DNA of 64,000 bases from Tyto alba (taxonomy: Eukaryota; Chordata; Aves; Strigiformes; Tytonidae). The DNA lies in the NCBI RefSeq assembly GCF_018691265.1, contig NW_024881282.1, forward strand, positions 26,438,899-26,502,898. The letters run 5' to 3'. The notes beneath the pieces are model-generated. The model was not told the origin of the DNA, made no database searches, and saw only the letters and a list, made by a program, of their open reading frames with translations. A program made the position numbers and the translations under genes. Shown here one piece after another: positions 1-12,600 of this stretch (position 1 is its first letter; the number at the start of each line of letters is the position of its first letter).

Positions 1-600
1 TTCAGCTGGAATAGCGATAATTTTTCATCTTGGAAAGAATAAATGGAATACCTGCAATACATTGATAACATCATCATATGGAGTAATATAGCAGAATTTT
101 TTGGGAAAGGGGAGGAAATAATCCCACCCCTTCTGAGAGCTGGTTTCACCATAAAGCAAAGGTCAAAAGACCTGCACAGGAGATTCAGTTTTTAGGAACA
201 AAATGGCAAGATGGACGTTGCCAGATTCATAGAATCATAGAATGTTTTAGGTTGGAAGGAACCTTAAAGATCATCCATTCCAATGGATGTGATTAACAAA
301 ATAATGGCCATGTCCCCACCAACCAGCAAAAAGGAAACACCAGCTTTCTTAGGTATTGTGTGTTTCTGGAGAATGCATAACCCAAATTACAGTCAGGTTG
401 TAAACCCTCTCTATCAAGTGACCCCGAAAAAGAATGCTTTTACATCGGGCACTGAGCCTTTGAACAAATTAAATGGGAAATATTTCGTGCAGTAGCGCTT
501 GGGCCAGTCCAGGCAGGACAAGATGTTAAAAATATGCTCTACACCACAGCTAGGGAGCACGGCCCTACCTGGAGTCTCTAGCAAAAAGCTGGCCAGGTTT
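1..600 (+). pseudogene. ERVL-like endogenous retrovirus pol remnant (RT C-terminal part to RNase H start)
   Basis: Plus-strand translation shows the C-terminal part of a retroviral reverse transcriptase, then the connection region toward RNase H, of the type carried by avian ERVL-like (class III) elements. The frame is broken: a short CR1 tail interrupts it near 229-276, a frame change follows near 430-450, and a stop lies near 571. The readable pieces are about 1-228, then 283-430, then 455-570. The left end is cut by the window edge. Similarity fades after about 600, where the sequence no longer looks retroviral. No LTR is attached on the left inside the window. It is a dead copy with no expected product. 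The family assignment is by recognition, not by search. Confidence 0.8.
229..276 (-). mobile_element. CR1 LINE 3'-end fragment inserted in the ERV pol remnant
   Basis: The stretch carries the reverse complement of the CR1 3' tail: two copies of the ATTCTATG-type octamer (CATAGAAT on this strand), then the adjoining conserved tail that pairs with the TTGGAAGG motif. Only about 48 bp is present, as expected for an extremely 5'-truncated CR1 copy. ATTC occurs on both sides (225-228 and 277-280), which may be a short target-site duplication. Removing the insert restores colinearity of the flanking pol similarity, so CR1 landed after the retroviral copy. Confidence 0.8.
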
Positions 601-3600
601 AAACCACGACACTGTCCTTTACTGTATGTTTCAGCATAGTGCAGTGGAAAGAAGGCACAGTGGTGGCCCTTCACGTGTGACTGCAATACAAATGGCATAT
701 AAATAATCCTTAAAAGCTGAGGAGCGGTGTAATGGGTCACTGGATAGAAGAGAGCCCTTTTTTTTTCATAGTACCAGTTTAGATTGTAATCAGGGAGTTC
801 TTACTCTTGCAATTATTAAGTTATGTGTAGAGTATTAAGGCATTTCCAGAATAAACAGTTCTATTACACTGGCAATTGGAAACTGGCATTATCTTTTAAT
901 CAGACCAGTAGCCTGTGGAATTTAGTATTATGTGATAACAGGAAAAGGGGCTATGTCTGTACATTTGTCTCTGCCTCTCCCTACTAAGTGCTCTGGAAAC
1001 CCTGATGAGCCAAAATGCCCAGACTTCAGCAGACGTGATGTAGTTGTGTCTTGCCATGACCAGTGGAAGGCAAACTATTTGCCCTTCTGGTGACACAATT
1101 CTGAGTTAAAGGCCTCAATACAGAATCATGATACTGGGTCTGTCTCAAGTAATGACGGGCAGCACCTTCTCAACTTGGTTTGTACCCTGGATACTAATAA
1201 AGCCTTAATCCTTCAGCTTGTCCATCACCCTGAGGCCTCTGTGGTCCTCAGGTATTATCTAATTGTCTCTCTTGCTTCTATTACCCAGGTAGAATATGTC
1301 AGCACGGGATTCTTCTGTATCCTTGGTGACAGGCTCGAAGGGTCTCTGCTGCCTTCTGTGCAGACACAGGTCATCATACAATAAAATAAAGAACAGTGAT
1401 GACAGGCTCTGAATGTTGTCTCATTTCACCCAAAAGGAACAAATGCAAAGAACTAAGTATGAAGTGAAAGAAAGTTCCCACTCCCGCCCTAAGGATTGTT
1501 CGTATGGTCCTTGGTGATGCAGTTGCAAGGACTGGAGGAGTTTATCTGTAGATTGAATTACAGATTAGTATGAAGTATTTTCTAAAGAACTTTTCTGAAT
1601 GTTTACTTTCTAAGATTGGTTTTGAAAGAGAGGCAATGTTTTATATTCATGTTTAATGTTTCATGTTTTATCTTGACCACAGCAGCAAAAAATTATCATC
1701 AGACTAAAGATGTCTGCAAATTAATATTGCTGCTGATCGCATTAATTATAAAAAAAATCAGGTCAATTCTCTTTAGGCTTGAAGCATCTTCCTCAGTAAA
1801 TACAGGTATTGATGTTTTATCTTTAGTGATGGAAAGACTGCTTAGGTGGGGAATGTGTACCATGGAAAGGCTTGTTTTCTCAAAGTAAACAAAGAATCAG
1901 TTTCTAAATCACTGCAAAGCAAATAAAGAACAAATATTAGAGGGGTGAGATGAAGAAGACATCCAAAAGAAGAGCTGAGCATGGGTGACCTAGACTGACT
2001 AATACAGGGCAGATAATTAAATTCTTATCAAACAAACTAGGATTATGATTTAGCAGCTTATTTACCTATATGCTAATTGAATTGTATACTTAAGCCCCCT
2101 AGAAATCAATACACTTAAGTACTCACCTAAATCTCTTCCTTTAATTAAATTGTAAGGTTCATGGAACTTTACTTTTTTTAGAAATAACACAAAATACTGT
2201 GTATGCCTTGTGGTTTTAAGGAAGTGCTAGGGAATAAAGAAAAGAAGTGTAATTATATAAGGAAAGACACATGTGCTGCGCAAAACTGTGAGAACAGCTC
2301 TCATGAATGAACTCAGATTCACTAAAGCATAGCCAAGTTTGCAGAGCTGAAAAGCTATGTTTAGCTGTTTGTCTTAGGTTTACACATTCGTATTAAAGAA
2401 AGTCTCATTCTCCTTTAGTGCATTGCTAACAGTAGCAAAATTCTTAATCATTTCAAGGGCTGCAGGAGCAGTAGACCTTTGACATATGAATGAAAGCTGG
2501 GGATGGATATAACAAAATGTAGTTTGAGACTGGACACCCTCCCCAAATCGAAAAGGCATCTATTTTATTATAGGTAGGTATAATGTATCCAAGGGGCTGA
2601 CTAATGGTTTTTGAAATCACTGGACTGCAGATATTTTTATTTAGAGATCATGGTGGAGTAGGCCTATACAATGTTGTCTTGTTCACTGAAACTCTGGACG
2701 CAGTTTGGGACCCAGTGCAAAAACCACCTAAGTGCATGATTAATTACTGAGACCAAATAAAGCTAATTATTTGCAAGTAAAGTAATGCATATGCAGAAGT
2801 GTATGCCAAAGACAGGTATTTAGACTTGTCTAAACATTTTTGTGAAATGATACACATGAAGGTGTTTGTTTACCTCAGCAAGCTACAAAAAACCATACAC
2901 GAAATATGGGTGGGACCAGAGCATGCATATTTTGCGTGGGGCAGGGGGGATGTTCTGTTATTTGTAGTTTGTTGCCACTAACACAACTGTGTTTGCCAGC
3001 AGCTGCCTGAATAATTGGTAAAGCCTGGTTTCTTTGGCTATACCTACGTTGGTAAATGTACAGGGAGATCCCTGGCCCCACACTGCATGGTACAGAACGG
3101 CTCATGGCCACACCGAGGGTTCCCCCGCCCAAACAAGCTGGCTGCATCCACACTAGCCCTGGGCTTCCTCCTCAAGGACCTACACGGTGTCCTGGTGGCT
3201 TAGAAATATAATTGTTTTTTAATATCTTGTATTTTCTAGTTGAAATTGTCTGAAAAAATATGAAGATCTTATTTCAGTCTATCAAGAGCAATATTTTTGT
3301 ATCATGACACTGAAGGCATGTATTACCTGTCTGGGGGAGACGTAAGGTTGCTCGAGGCTTCAAAGCCTACTAACAGTGGGTTGGAGGAATGTAGTGCAGG
3401 AGTAAGAGCTTGTGCAGGCTTATATATCCATCTTTGGAGAATGGGTTTTGGACTGAATTATCCCCACAACTGCACCAAATTATCTTTTGTTGGGAACTAA
3501 ATGTTTCAGTCTAAAAGAGTGCTTACCACTGAACTAATGTATACAGTATTGATGATCAGGGAGCCAAGACCCAGAAGACAATTGAGGGACTAAGTTTGGT

Positions 3601-6600
3601 AACTGTGAAGTACCCCTGGAGAACAGATTGTGAATACAAAATTCTCCATTAACCATTCAGAGAGTCTAATAGCTCTCTGAAAAATATAAACAAGTCACCT
3701 GTGAAAAATGACAATATGAATCTTACTGCTTTTCCTCATTCAGCTGCTGCCATCTAAAATTCTTTTTGTTTGACAGTCTATATCTGACAGTCTCTCTCTA
3801 GTATGAAAAATAAAGGCATTTAAAAATGATTTTGGCATCTCCTGCTGTCACAGGCTAAGGCTGGATTTTAACAAGAAATACAATTTAAAAGAAATTAAGC
3901 TCAATGGCTTGCTTTAAATTAGTTCCAGTTGTTTGCATCTTTCCTTTAACATCAGTCATGTATGGAATCAACCACTTAAACAGCACATGGGTTCTAGGTT
4001 TCAGCCTCAATAATTGTCTAATTATAAGAGGCAATATGTTAGCTCTTGTTTTGAGAAGTAAAAAAAATATTTTATTTATACAGGTAGGTGTGAGAAGCAC
4101 AAAAAAGTGTAAGCTTGCTGTGAGGAGATGTTATGACCTGGACTGGATAGCCCAAGGAGTCGTAAAGGTTTTGTCATCCCCTCAGGTAAAATTAAGGTTA
4201 ATGGACACCAAATGACCAGTTAAAATGTTTCGCTTGCCGTAGAAACAACTTAAACTTGGAAAGGATAGTAAGTGGTGCATCCCCTTATAGATAAATCTAT
4301 ATGAAAGAAAAGAAAGGAAGTGAAAGAAGACGAAGGGAGAGAAAGAGAGTCAAAGAATCTGGATCACCACCCCAGGTTCCATCATTGTCTCAGGTCTGGT
4401 AACCTTGGGTGGTGGGTGCACACCCAGCAACGTTCTCTGTCACATTTTATGTTCATCTTATCTGCTGATTTGCATTCTAGATGAAGAGAGGCAGGTCCTC
4501 CACAAACTCATTTGCATGACAGGCAAGGAAAAGGTGGAGCGTGGGTTCTGCGCATGCGTTGAGGGGGGATGGGGTGCATTAACCCTTTTGTCCAATTGAG
4601 TTGGTGGTCATGATCTCCTCCTGCCACCTTTACCTTTTCCCCGGTTTTTGCTCCTCGGGCAACCATGCAGCCTTGGCTCCATCTGGTGCTGGGTGTTTTC
4701 CCTTTTATCAATCTTTTAGTTCTTCTTCAAGGGTATAGACATTAGCAAGGCCTACATCATTTCACAAGCTCCTAAATTAAAGTGTAGGCATTAACACAAT
4801 GTATGGTTTTACTCTGTCTCCCCACTTGGGAGAACTAGGGAACTTGGCAGTATAACTGCAAGGGAGCGGAGCCATGCACCCTTCAAGGCACTCAGGGCTT
4901 CCCTAGGCAGATAGTTAGTTCCTTAGACTAACCAAAGGCCACAACTTGTCCTTGAAGCTTTCCATGCTGATGAATGTTTGAGGCTTTAAATCCTTCAGTT
5001 CCTTACAGGAGATATTTCCTTGACTTCATTCAAAGCTGTAGGAACACATCCTCCAGAGACCTAAGAAGAGTAGTCATAAAGAAGGTGGAAGCTTAAAAAG
5101 TTGTTTGTGCTCGAGGCATCTGAACCCTTTCACAGGTGCTTGTGCTTCCCAAAAAGTGCATGTTGGGGAACGAGGATCATCAAAACAGGCTGCAAAGTTA
5201 GGAGAAATGAATTTCTTCCCAAGTTTCTAGCCCTCTGTAGGTGTTCGGTATGAGCCATGCTGGGGTATGTTGCCTTGTGAAGGCTGATAATTCCAGACGT
5301 GCAACAACACAGGGCATTATGGATGCACACTTGAAAGTATTGCACACCAAAGAGAAAGGGTGTTAGTCAGCTTTAGGTGCCTCAGTGTTTAAAAGGCAGA
5401 TGGGATCAGAATTTCTTGCTGTCCTCCACAAACTCAATGAGAGGAGAAAATTGACTAAAGAAAAAACATTGTGACCTGTTAGAAAACAAGCTGCATGGTC
5501 AAGGAACTCATGGAGATGGGGTAGATTGAGAAAAAAAGCACCAAGAGGCTTTTAACTGCATACCACAGGTGCAGAAACACAACTGACTGTGTTCTTTGAT
5601 ACTGTATTTCACAGTTATATATAAAAAAAAAAAAGAAATTTAAAAAAAAAAAAAAAAAAACTAGAAGAAAAATCCTCCAGGCTCAGGAGCATTAAAATAT
5701 TAATGTTTCCTGGCAGAATAGAACTGTAATCTTCTTAAAAGTTGGTCCTAATTGTTCATATTTTACTAATTAGGTAAAAGTTTTGTGAATCATGTCCTTA
5801 CAGAGCAAATTTAATTCACATATTTCAAAGTTACTGAGAAGTTATTTCCTAATAGAAGCTCTTATTATCAAATTGACTAGTTTAGCAGAACAAGGCCCCA
5901 CCAGAGAGCAAAAATAACATGTTTTGTAAAGGGAAGTTCTGCTATAGTTACTTCAGAAATCTTCAGAATCTATTAGAGCACTATACAAAATGATCTATTT
6001 TAGAAACTAAAGTTGATGGTTTTCGTATGCTAGATACTGGTAAGAATTTCAAGAGGTAATTGATTTGTTCCAATAGAGCTCTAAAATAAGTTCCATTAGA
6101 TGAAGCAATATTTATAAAAAACAACATTTAGTGAAGCCAGTTTTAAGACAAAAACAATCACACATTACGTAGCACGTTATGAACTTCCACGTTATTATAA
6201 ACTGTTTGAAAATTGTGGTTTCCACAGATTAAATCTCAGGTAGATGAATCTGTGCTTGAACCACTTTAAAAATAATTTAGAGTTGCTTGTTCATGCTAGA
6301 CCTTCATTATAGTAAAAAAAAAAAAAAAATTTCCTTTACTGAGTTATTCAACAGTTTCAGGGGCTATTGCAGTCCCAGAATCAGGAGTGGTCCAGGAATA
6401 AAATAGGGTAATGAGAATTTAAATTGTATATGATAGTATTCAACCCCCAACCTTGTGACCAGATGTGACACCGGCAAAATATCTGTATTTCAGATTAATC
6501 CATCGTTGTAAAAAAGTGGAGTAAATGATGTGGACTGAGATACAACTTCTCATGTGGCTTATACCAAGATTGGATAACAGGCTGTAATTTAGCTTAGCAG

Positions 6601-8880
6601 AACCCCTATGTTCCTTAATCATTAACGTGCACTCCTCCATTGTAGTTTTCCTTACCAAAACGTTAGCTTTGTTTCCCAGTAACTCCGATCGATGCTTATG
6701 TGGTCCCCACAGAGTAAAGAACAATTTCACATTTGAAAGGGAAGAAGGTTTGTAAAAGAATTAATAGAGTAGCATTGTTAAATGATATATTTTATGTATA
6801 AGATAGTAAAAGCTTACTGAGCCATGCACAACAATCTGTTTGAGCATCATCTGTCTGAATTTGGCCTGTTGGTTTTGTCTAGTACCCTAACCAGGTTTGC
6901 CTCTGTAACATATTCTTTTGAGCTTACAGTCTAGCAAACAGGGACAGAAAAATGATTTGATAACTAATTAATACTTGAAAAGCATTTGTGTATTCCAAAT
7001 GTTTTGGTTGATAAAACAATTTAAAATTAATATTTAGTGTAACAGGTTAGTTGTCTGAGTTGGCCATAAACCACAAAAATCTTAATTTTTTGGTAAAACT
7101 TTCAGAACAACAGTATTATATATAGTATATTCTTCACACAAATCTTTAAAAAGGATGGGAAGTATGTAAAAACCTCTGAAAAGCAGGAAGAAGACAGAAA
7201 GATAAAAAGATAATATAGAATAAACAGGACAACAAACTTTTCACGTAAATGAAGTGGCTTGCACTAATACATAAGACAATAGAGAGTACGTCCTTTCTGC
7301 TGGCCGAGGTTGGCAGCCTGTTCAGAAGCAGCTCTTTGAGAACATCCTGCTAATGCAGTTTTCTGATAGGGACTCCAAGTAGGAAACATCAAAATAAATC
7401 TTGATATCTCTGACCGTGGTCTACAATATTGCAGCAAAACAAGATCCAAAAAACCCCCATCAAAATGTCACAAGTGATAAATTCACTCAATGGTATTGGA
7501 TCCACATTCTCTGGACCATGGTGGATGCATTAGCATGCTGTATACGAGACTCCCACATTACTTTTCTGACTGGTGTTGCCATACTACCTTACCGATGTAC
7601 TTCAAAAAAAAAAAAAAAAAAAAGCTTTTCCATGCAACTGTGCTCATGAACTTAATTAAACTGGCTTTTAAAATGCAGGTAATCTTCAGCTTAACCTTCT
7701 ATCCTGCATTCCAACCAGGGCCTAAGTTGTCTTCTGTGCTCTTCCAACTTACATAATGACTTCCACAGGATTCAGTAGTGACTGAATCCTGCTGCACCTA
7801 GCTGTAGGCTATTTTCAGATTCCATTTCAGTGACTTCTAGAAGAACCCGTATGTACCTGTGTGTGAAACTGCCAATTTCTCACATCATCACTGAGACTCC
7901 ACAAGCAATCTAGTGAGTTAAACTAATTAGAAAATGTATTTTTAAAAAAACTTAATTTGGATACTAAGTCATTTTAGATACCTGATTTTTGCTTTTAGGC
8001 ATTTCACAATATTCTCAGACAAAACAGACAAGGCTTTCACCACAGTAAAATGCAATCTGACCAAATATTCATCAGCAATTTATAACTTCTGTGTGACTAT
8101 TTGCTTCACTCTACACACTTTTATAAGGTAATTGTGTTAGCCTCTTTTCCACTTCCCACTTTGATGATGCACAAGAACTAAATGAAATTATTTCAAATCA
8201 ATATTGGATTTAGTGTGTCAAACTGATTAGTGGTTTGTTACTATGATTTTATATTCCAGAACTGTGAGCTCAATTGCTTTCCAGTACATCGTATGCATTA
8301 TTTTACAGCAAAGCTTCAGAGACTTTTCTGCTGCTGTAAGTCTCTTGCAAATTCATTCTGTTTTGACTGGACGACAGGATATCAGCAGGGGATGACTAAA
8401 AACCAACATTAATAAAAAAACCCTTTCCCTCTAGGAGTCTCAAACTCAGTTGGAATGCAGTCTTGTTGGATGGGAAGGAATTTTTAATTATGTAGAAAGA
8501 ATAGCTGAATAAAGGAGAAAATGCAAATAATTAATGACTGATTTCACCCTACAACAGCAAGAACTCCTCTTGAATATTTTTAAACAGAAAATAAGTATTA
8601 TAAAATTTCAGTGTATGAGAAATAAACTACTTTTTCGGTAGTCTTTTCTGTTTCCTAGAATAAAACACCCCAATGTGACTGTGTCACTTAAACATTTTTA
8701 AAGGGAAGAAAATCCTCTGAGTCTGCTTATACATATTCTGATTAGCTCATGGAAATGCCAGAGTCTTCACACACATAACTGGTGTGTGAAAGTCTTCAGC
8801 AGTGAAAGGAAGAAGGAGGAAAAAAGCTTAAATAGTCCGCCTTCACTGTAATCACATAGCTTTTGTAATCAAATGGTACT
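601..8880. other. Non-coding stretch, AT-rich, no supported gene
   Basis: No convincing exon, RNA gene or intact element was seen. Short open frames occur on both strands but none shows a recognisable domain. Around 1141-1400 a segment with an AATAAA and CT-rich sequence may be an LTR relic related to the pol remnant on its left, but this is weak. A GC-richer block near 4400-4730 has an LTR-like look without definable ends. Long A tracts lie at 5623-5660, 6314-6329 and 7604-7623. Confidence 0.5.
5623..5660. repeat. A-rich low-complexity tract
   Basis: Two A runs of 12 and 19 bases are separated by a short GAAATTT spacer. No retrocopy body or target-site duplication was recognised beside it, so it is listed as simple sequence only. 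Confidence 0.8.
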
Positions 8881-9296
8881 GCCCCTATTTAGAGAAGTTG
8901 AAGAGCTACGTCCAGAAGAAGAGTTAATTGAAGAAACAGGACAACAGCTGTCGGAACTGAAGGAGGACTTGGTGATAGTAAATTGCCAGTGTACAATGAC
9001 TCGGCCAAAGTGAAGGACACAAAACAGTGACGAAGACAAGAAATTTTGAACATCAGCATGAGCTGGTGCATTGACAATGAATGTCATTTCTAGTACAATT
9101 AGTTCTTCTAGATAAATCGAACTGGGTCGAGCACTGGCTTTCCTTGAAAAAGCCCAAATCCCAGTAGCTGGAAAACCCTCTTTAGAGAGAGCTAGGTAAG
9201 CTGCATGCAAAAACGTGGTGGGCACCTGAATTCCATTCTGACTTTCAGGGTAGGGAAAATGAGATGGATTCCATCCTACAGTATTCCTTTTTTCTC

Positions 9297-9645
9297 CAAG
9301 TTCAGCATGTCCATGTCCTTCTTGTCCTGGGGAGCCCCAAACTGGACACAGTACTCTAGATATGGTTTCACAAGTGCCAAATTGATGGGAAGAACCGCTT
9401 CCCTGGACTTGCATGCTGGTGCAGCCCAGAAGGGCTGGTGGCCTTCTTTGACACAGGGGTGCGTTGCTGGCTCTCGGTCAACTTGTTGTCCACCAGAGCC
9501 CCTGCATCCTTCTCTGCAAAGCTGCCTTCCAGCTGTTGGTTCCCAGCCTGTGTTCTTGCTTGGGGCTTTTCTGATCCAGAGCTTGGAGACTGCATTTGCT
9601 TTTGTTGAACTTCATGATGTTCCTGAGGTTCTTTTAAATCCCTAA
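9297..9645 (-). mobile_element. CR1 LINE fragment, ORF2 C-terminal part, minus orientation
   Basis: On the minus strand the sequence encodes the CR1 ORF2 C-terminal region: a SFAEKD-like motif, then a VDNKLT-like motif and an SQQ motif, followed by the segment that precedes the 3' UTR. On the plus strand this appears as the well-known CR1 antisense run near 9325-9360 and the CAACTTGTTGTCCACCAG block at 9480-9497. The copy is truncated at both ends, lacks the ATTCTATG tail, and has many substitutions and frame breaks. The long opposing open frames at 9205-9645 (+) and 8869-9414 (-) are by-products of this fragment. Confidence 0.85.
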
Positions 9646-12600
9646 GTCAAATTATATTCAGCCCTAAATGAACTGAATTTTTCATAGATTAAAACAAAAC
9701 AAAACAGTAAAAGCAATGAAGAGGTTTTCACTCAGATGGTTCTTGGAAGCATTGCAAACCTGCAGGGCTTCGTTCTACTTACCACTGAGTAATGTCAGAA
9801 TGAAACTGGTGAGTCTAATAAATAACCCTTGATTCTCCCCCTATGATAAGTATTTTCAAATGATAGAAGGTCAATAACTCAGACACATTGCTTTAGTTCA
9901 GCTTCAAACACACCGTTTTGCTTTGACAAGGCATCTGTGTAAAGTTATTTCATTTTAGGAGGAAAGGTAGGGATGAACAAAGCTACTCAAATATTTTTTG
10001 AAATTTCAAGCTGCTTAGATCAGGCATTTTCATACTGAAAGCAGACATTCTTATTTGTGAGGCTGATGTCTGCTCTCCCTTGTGACACTTAGCTCTACTA
10101 CCTGCAGGCATGGGTAGCTACAACGATTTCAGGAAAAAAAGATGTTACTAGTACTTTTATCCCAGTTATGCAGATATCACCAGTAGAACATATTGCTTTC
10201 AAGTTCTCCATGGATCACAAATGATGGTAGTCTAAACAGCCTTTAATCTTCTTACTGGCATGAATTATACTCCTCTGCAAGCTGACAGTGCTCTTCCTGA
10301 AATTTAAAAAAAAAAAAAAACACACACACAAAATAATGGAAATTCTCTTATTATTGCTATTATTACTTGCAGCACACTTTCTCCTGCTGGTGGCAAGGGT
10401 AATCAAGGTGATGGATGTCGAGAGACAAGTCCTTAGCTCCGCAACTTAGATAAACTTCAACTGAAAAAAAAAAGGTTACCCGAATAGTAATTTACACTTA
10501 AGATTAATTTAGGCATATAGTTGTCAATACTTTAATGAAAATTCAACACATTTTAAAATCTGGCTTCCAGTTTATATTTAGATTGGTAATGCCATATATA
10601 AACTGAGTAAAACCAAAACCATTATATTTTACCTTGCCCAGATAGCCAGACATTTAACATAACACATATATATGATAACGTCTAAGAATTTAATTTAGCA
10701 AATTGCAAAATTTTCTTTACCCTGATAAGCCCTCTCTGTACACATACACATATTTCAGTGTTCTACAGTGTTTCAAAACATTGACTGTGGAAAGATGTGA
10801 GACCCTTTAAAGGTTAGAGAGAAGAGCTATTCCCTGAGGAAACCAAAGGAGAAGAGAGGTCCTTCAGAGACACCGGTGAGGCATTTTCAAAAGACAAGAA
10901 CTGCTGGCAGCAGCAGAAGAGGCAGAATTCAGTGATCTCATAACCTCTTACCAACGCTTACGGTTTTGTGCCTAGCTCAAGCCTCAGGGCAGAGACTGTG
11001 CATTTTTGTTACCTTTTGCTTATTTCACTTTTACTGATTTCCTGTTGTTAAATAATTCAGAGCAAACTGTACACTATGCTAGGAAGCACAGCTGCGGTCC
11101 TTTCTGTGCACACCCGTGCACAGCACGAACTCCGGTGGGGACGATCCCATGCCAGACCATTATCCCACCTTCCCCTGAGAACCCTTGCGTTGTAGGAGCC
11201 CATTCCTGTGGCTGGCATGCCTGTAGGCACCTGGGCTGTGATTGCTGGGTGGAAGCTGAATCGGATGGCTCCAGGACTGAGGAGTCATGGTCTTTCCAGT
11301 AGCTGGCTCCCAGACCTCTCACCCTGTTCTGCCTTGTAGTTCCCTGGTGTCCTACACACGCAAACGTATAAAAACAGAATATAGAGCACCCTCAGCCAGG
11401 AAAATAGTCATGAACAGTGTTTAGTAAGAAGACAGGACAGACTGCAGTGATCAGCTGCTGGGCTCGTCCAGACAGGGATACAACCAACAACTTATTTACA
11501 CACAGCTGGCCCTTATTATCCACCTCTCCTCCCCATCTGCACATGCTTGTTCCTTCCACATCCATCTTGGCCCTTCCTTTCCTCACCTTTGTTGCTTCCC
11601 TTAAACATACCATACGTTTCACACTTCCACAATTCCTTTCCAATCGTCCCATAAAAAGTTTTACACAATCCCACAGGCCCCCTCAAATATTGCAAAATAA
11701 GTTTGCTCTTTCCCATGAAACCCATGGAAAACCTATTCTCCACCACTTCTTATCAGGTACGAAATCCTGGTTGAACCTCCTCAAGGCCTTGAGTGGCTCC
11801 TTCAGTGGCCCATCTGTCAGTGATCTGAGCACTTTGGTCTTCAGAATTGCCTCTGTTATCTCTTATTCTTTAGGGTTTGTGTATCTGGGTGTGGTTTATT
11901 ACTTCTGTCTCTCACTCTCGTTTTTTTTGTGCTGAATAACCGTTAACCAGATACCTCCACAAAACAGATGCCCTTCCATGCCAGGTACCTACACAGCCTT
12001 TACTTTCCCTGTGTCTTTTACCTTTCATATACCCTTTCATTCCACACATCCTTACACAGCTTTATGACTGTCAATTTTAGGCACTCAGCTGAGTTTTCTC
12101 TATAGTCAAATGTGAGAGGGAAATTTCAGAGAAAAATGCACTTGCCACAAAACTGAATCAGTCTCTGGGAGCAACTCTCTTTCTTGTCTTGAGAGGGAAT
12201 ATTAAAAACTATTCCCCACATTTAAGGAGGGATCGTGTCTCTTATAGGTTGATAATTTGGATAATTTCCTGAACATGGGAAAACTAAAAAATAAACAAGA
12301 TTTCTATCTCTTCCTGAGATTTCTGGAGTTCACCAAAGTAATATTTGAAACGTGATTTCATGTAACAGGATTTAGTCAAGAAAAGTCTACAGCGTAACAA
12401 GATAGTTATTTTCCTTTTTCATTGTTCACAGTACAGGTCACTATGACCTGGCCGCTGGAAATGTGACAATATATTAATGTGGTTGATCCAGAACCCTTCC
12501 ACTGCTTTTGTCCATGCACAGAATTTCTCTTCTTTTTCCCCCTTCACTCTTTCCAGAGACATGTCTCAAGCAGTCCTTCTCCTTCCTGACTCACATTGCT

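Noticed and set aside
1141..1400. Possible LTR of the ERV whose pol remnant opens the window
   Set aside because: An AATAAA and CT-rich sequence are suggestive, but no TG...CA ends or duplications could be defined.
4400..4740. GC-richer block with an LTR-like appearance
   Set aside because: No definable ends, promoter-polyadenylation order or duplication, so not called as an element.
7401..7649. Possible processed pseudogene ending in a 20-base A run
   Set aside because: No gene body was recognised before the A run and no flanking direct repeat was found.
8869..9414. 181-codon minus-strand open frame
   Set aside because: Part lies over the CR1 fragment in a non-coding frame and the rest shows no family signature or start context.
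11417..11935. 172-codon plus-strand open frame
   Set aside because: The region is CT-rich and depleted in stops. The translation is low in information and matches nothing I recognise, with no splice framing.
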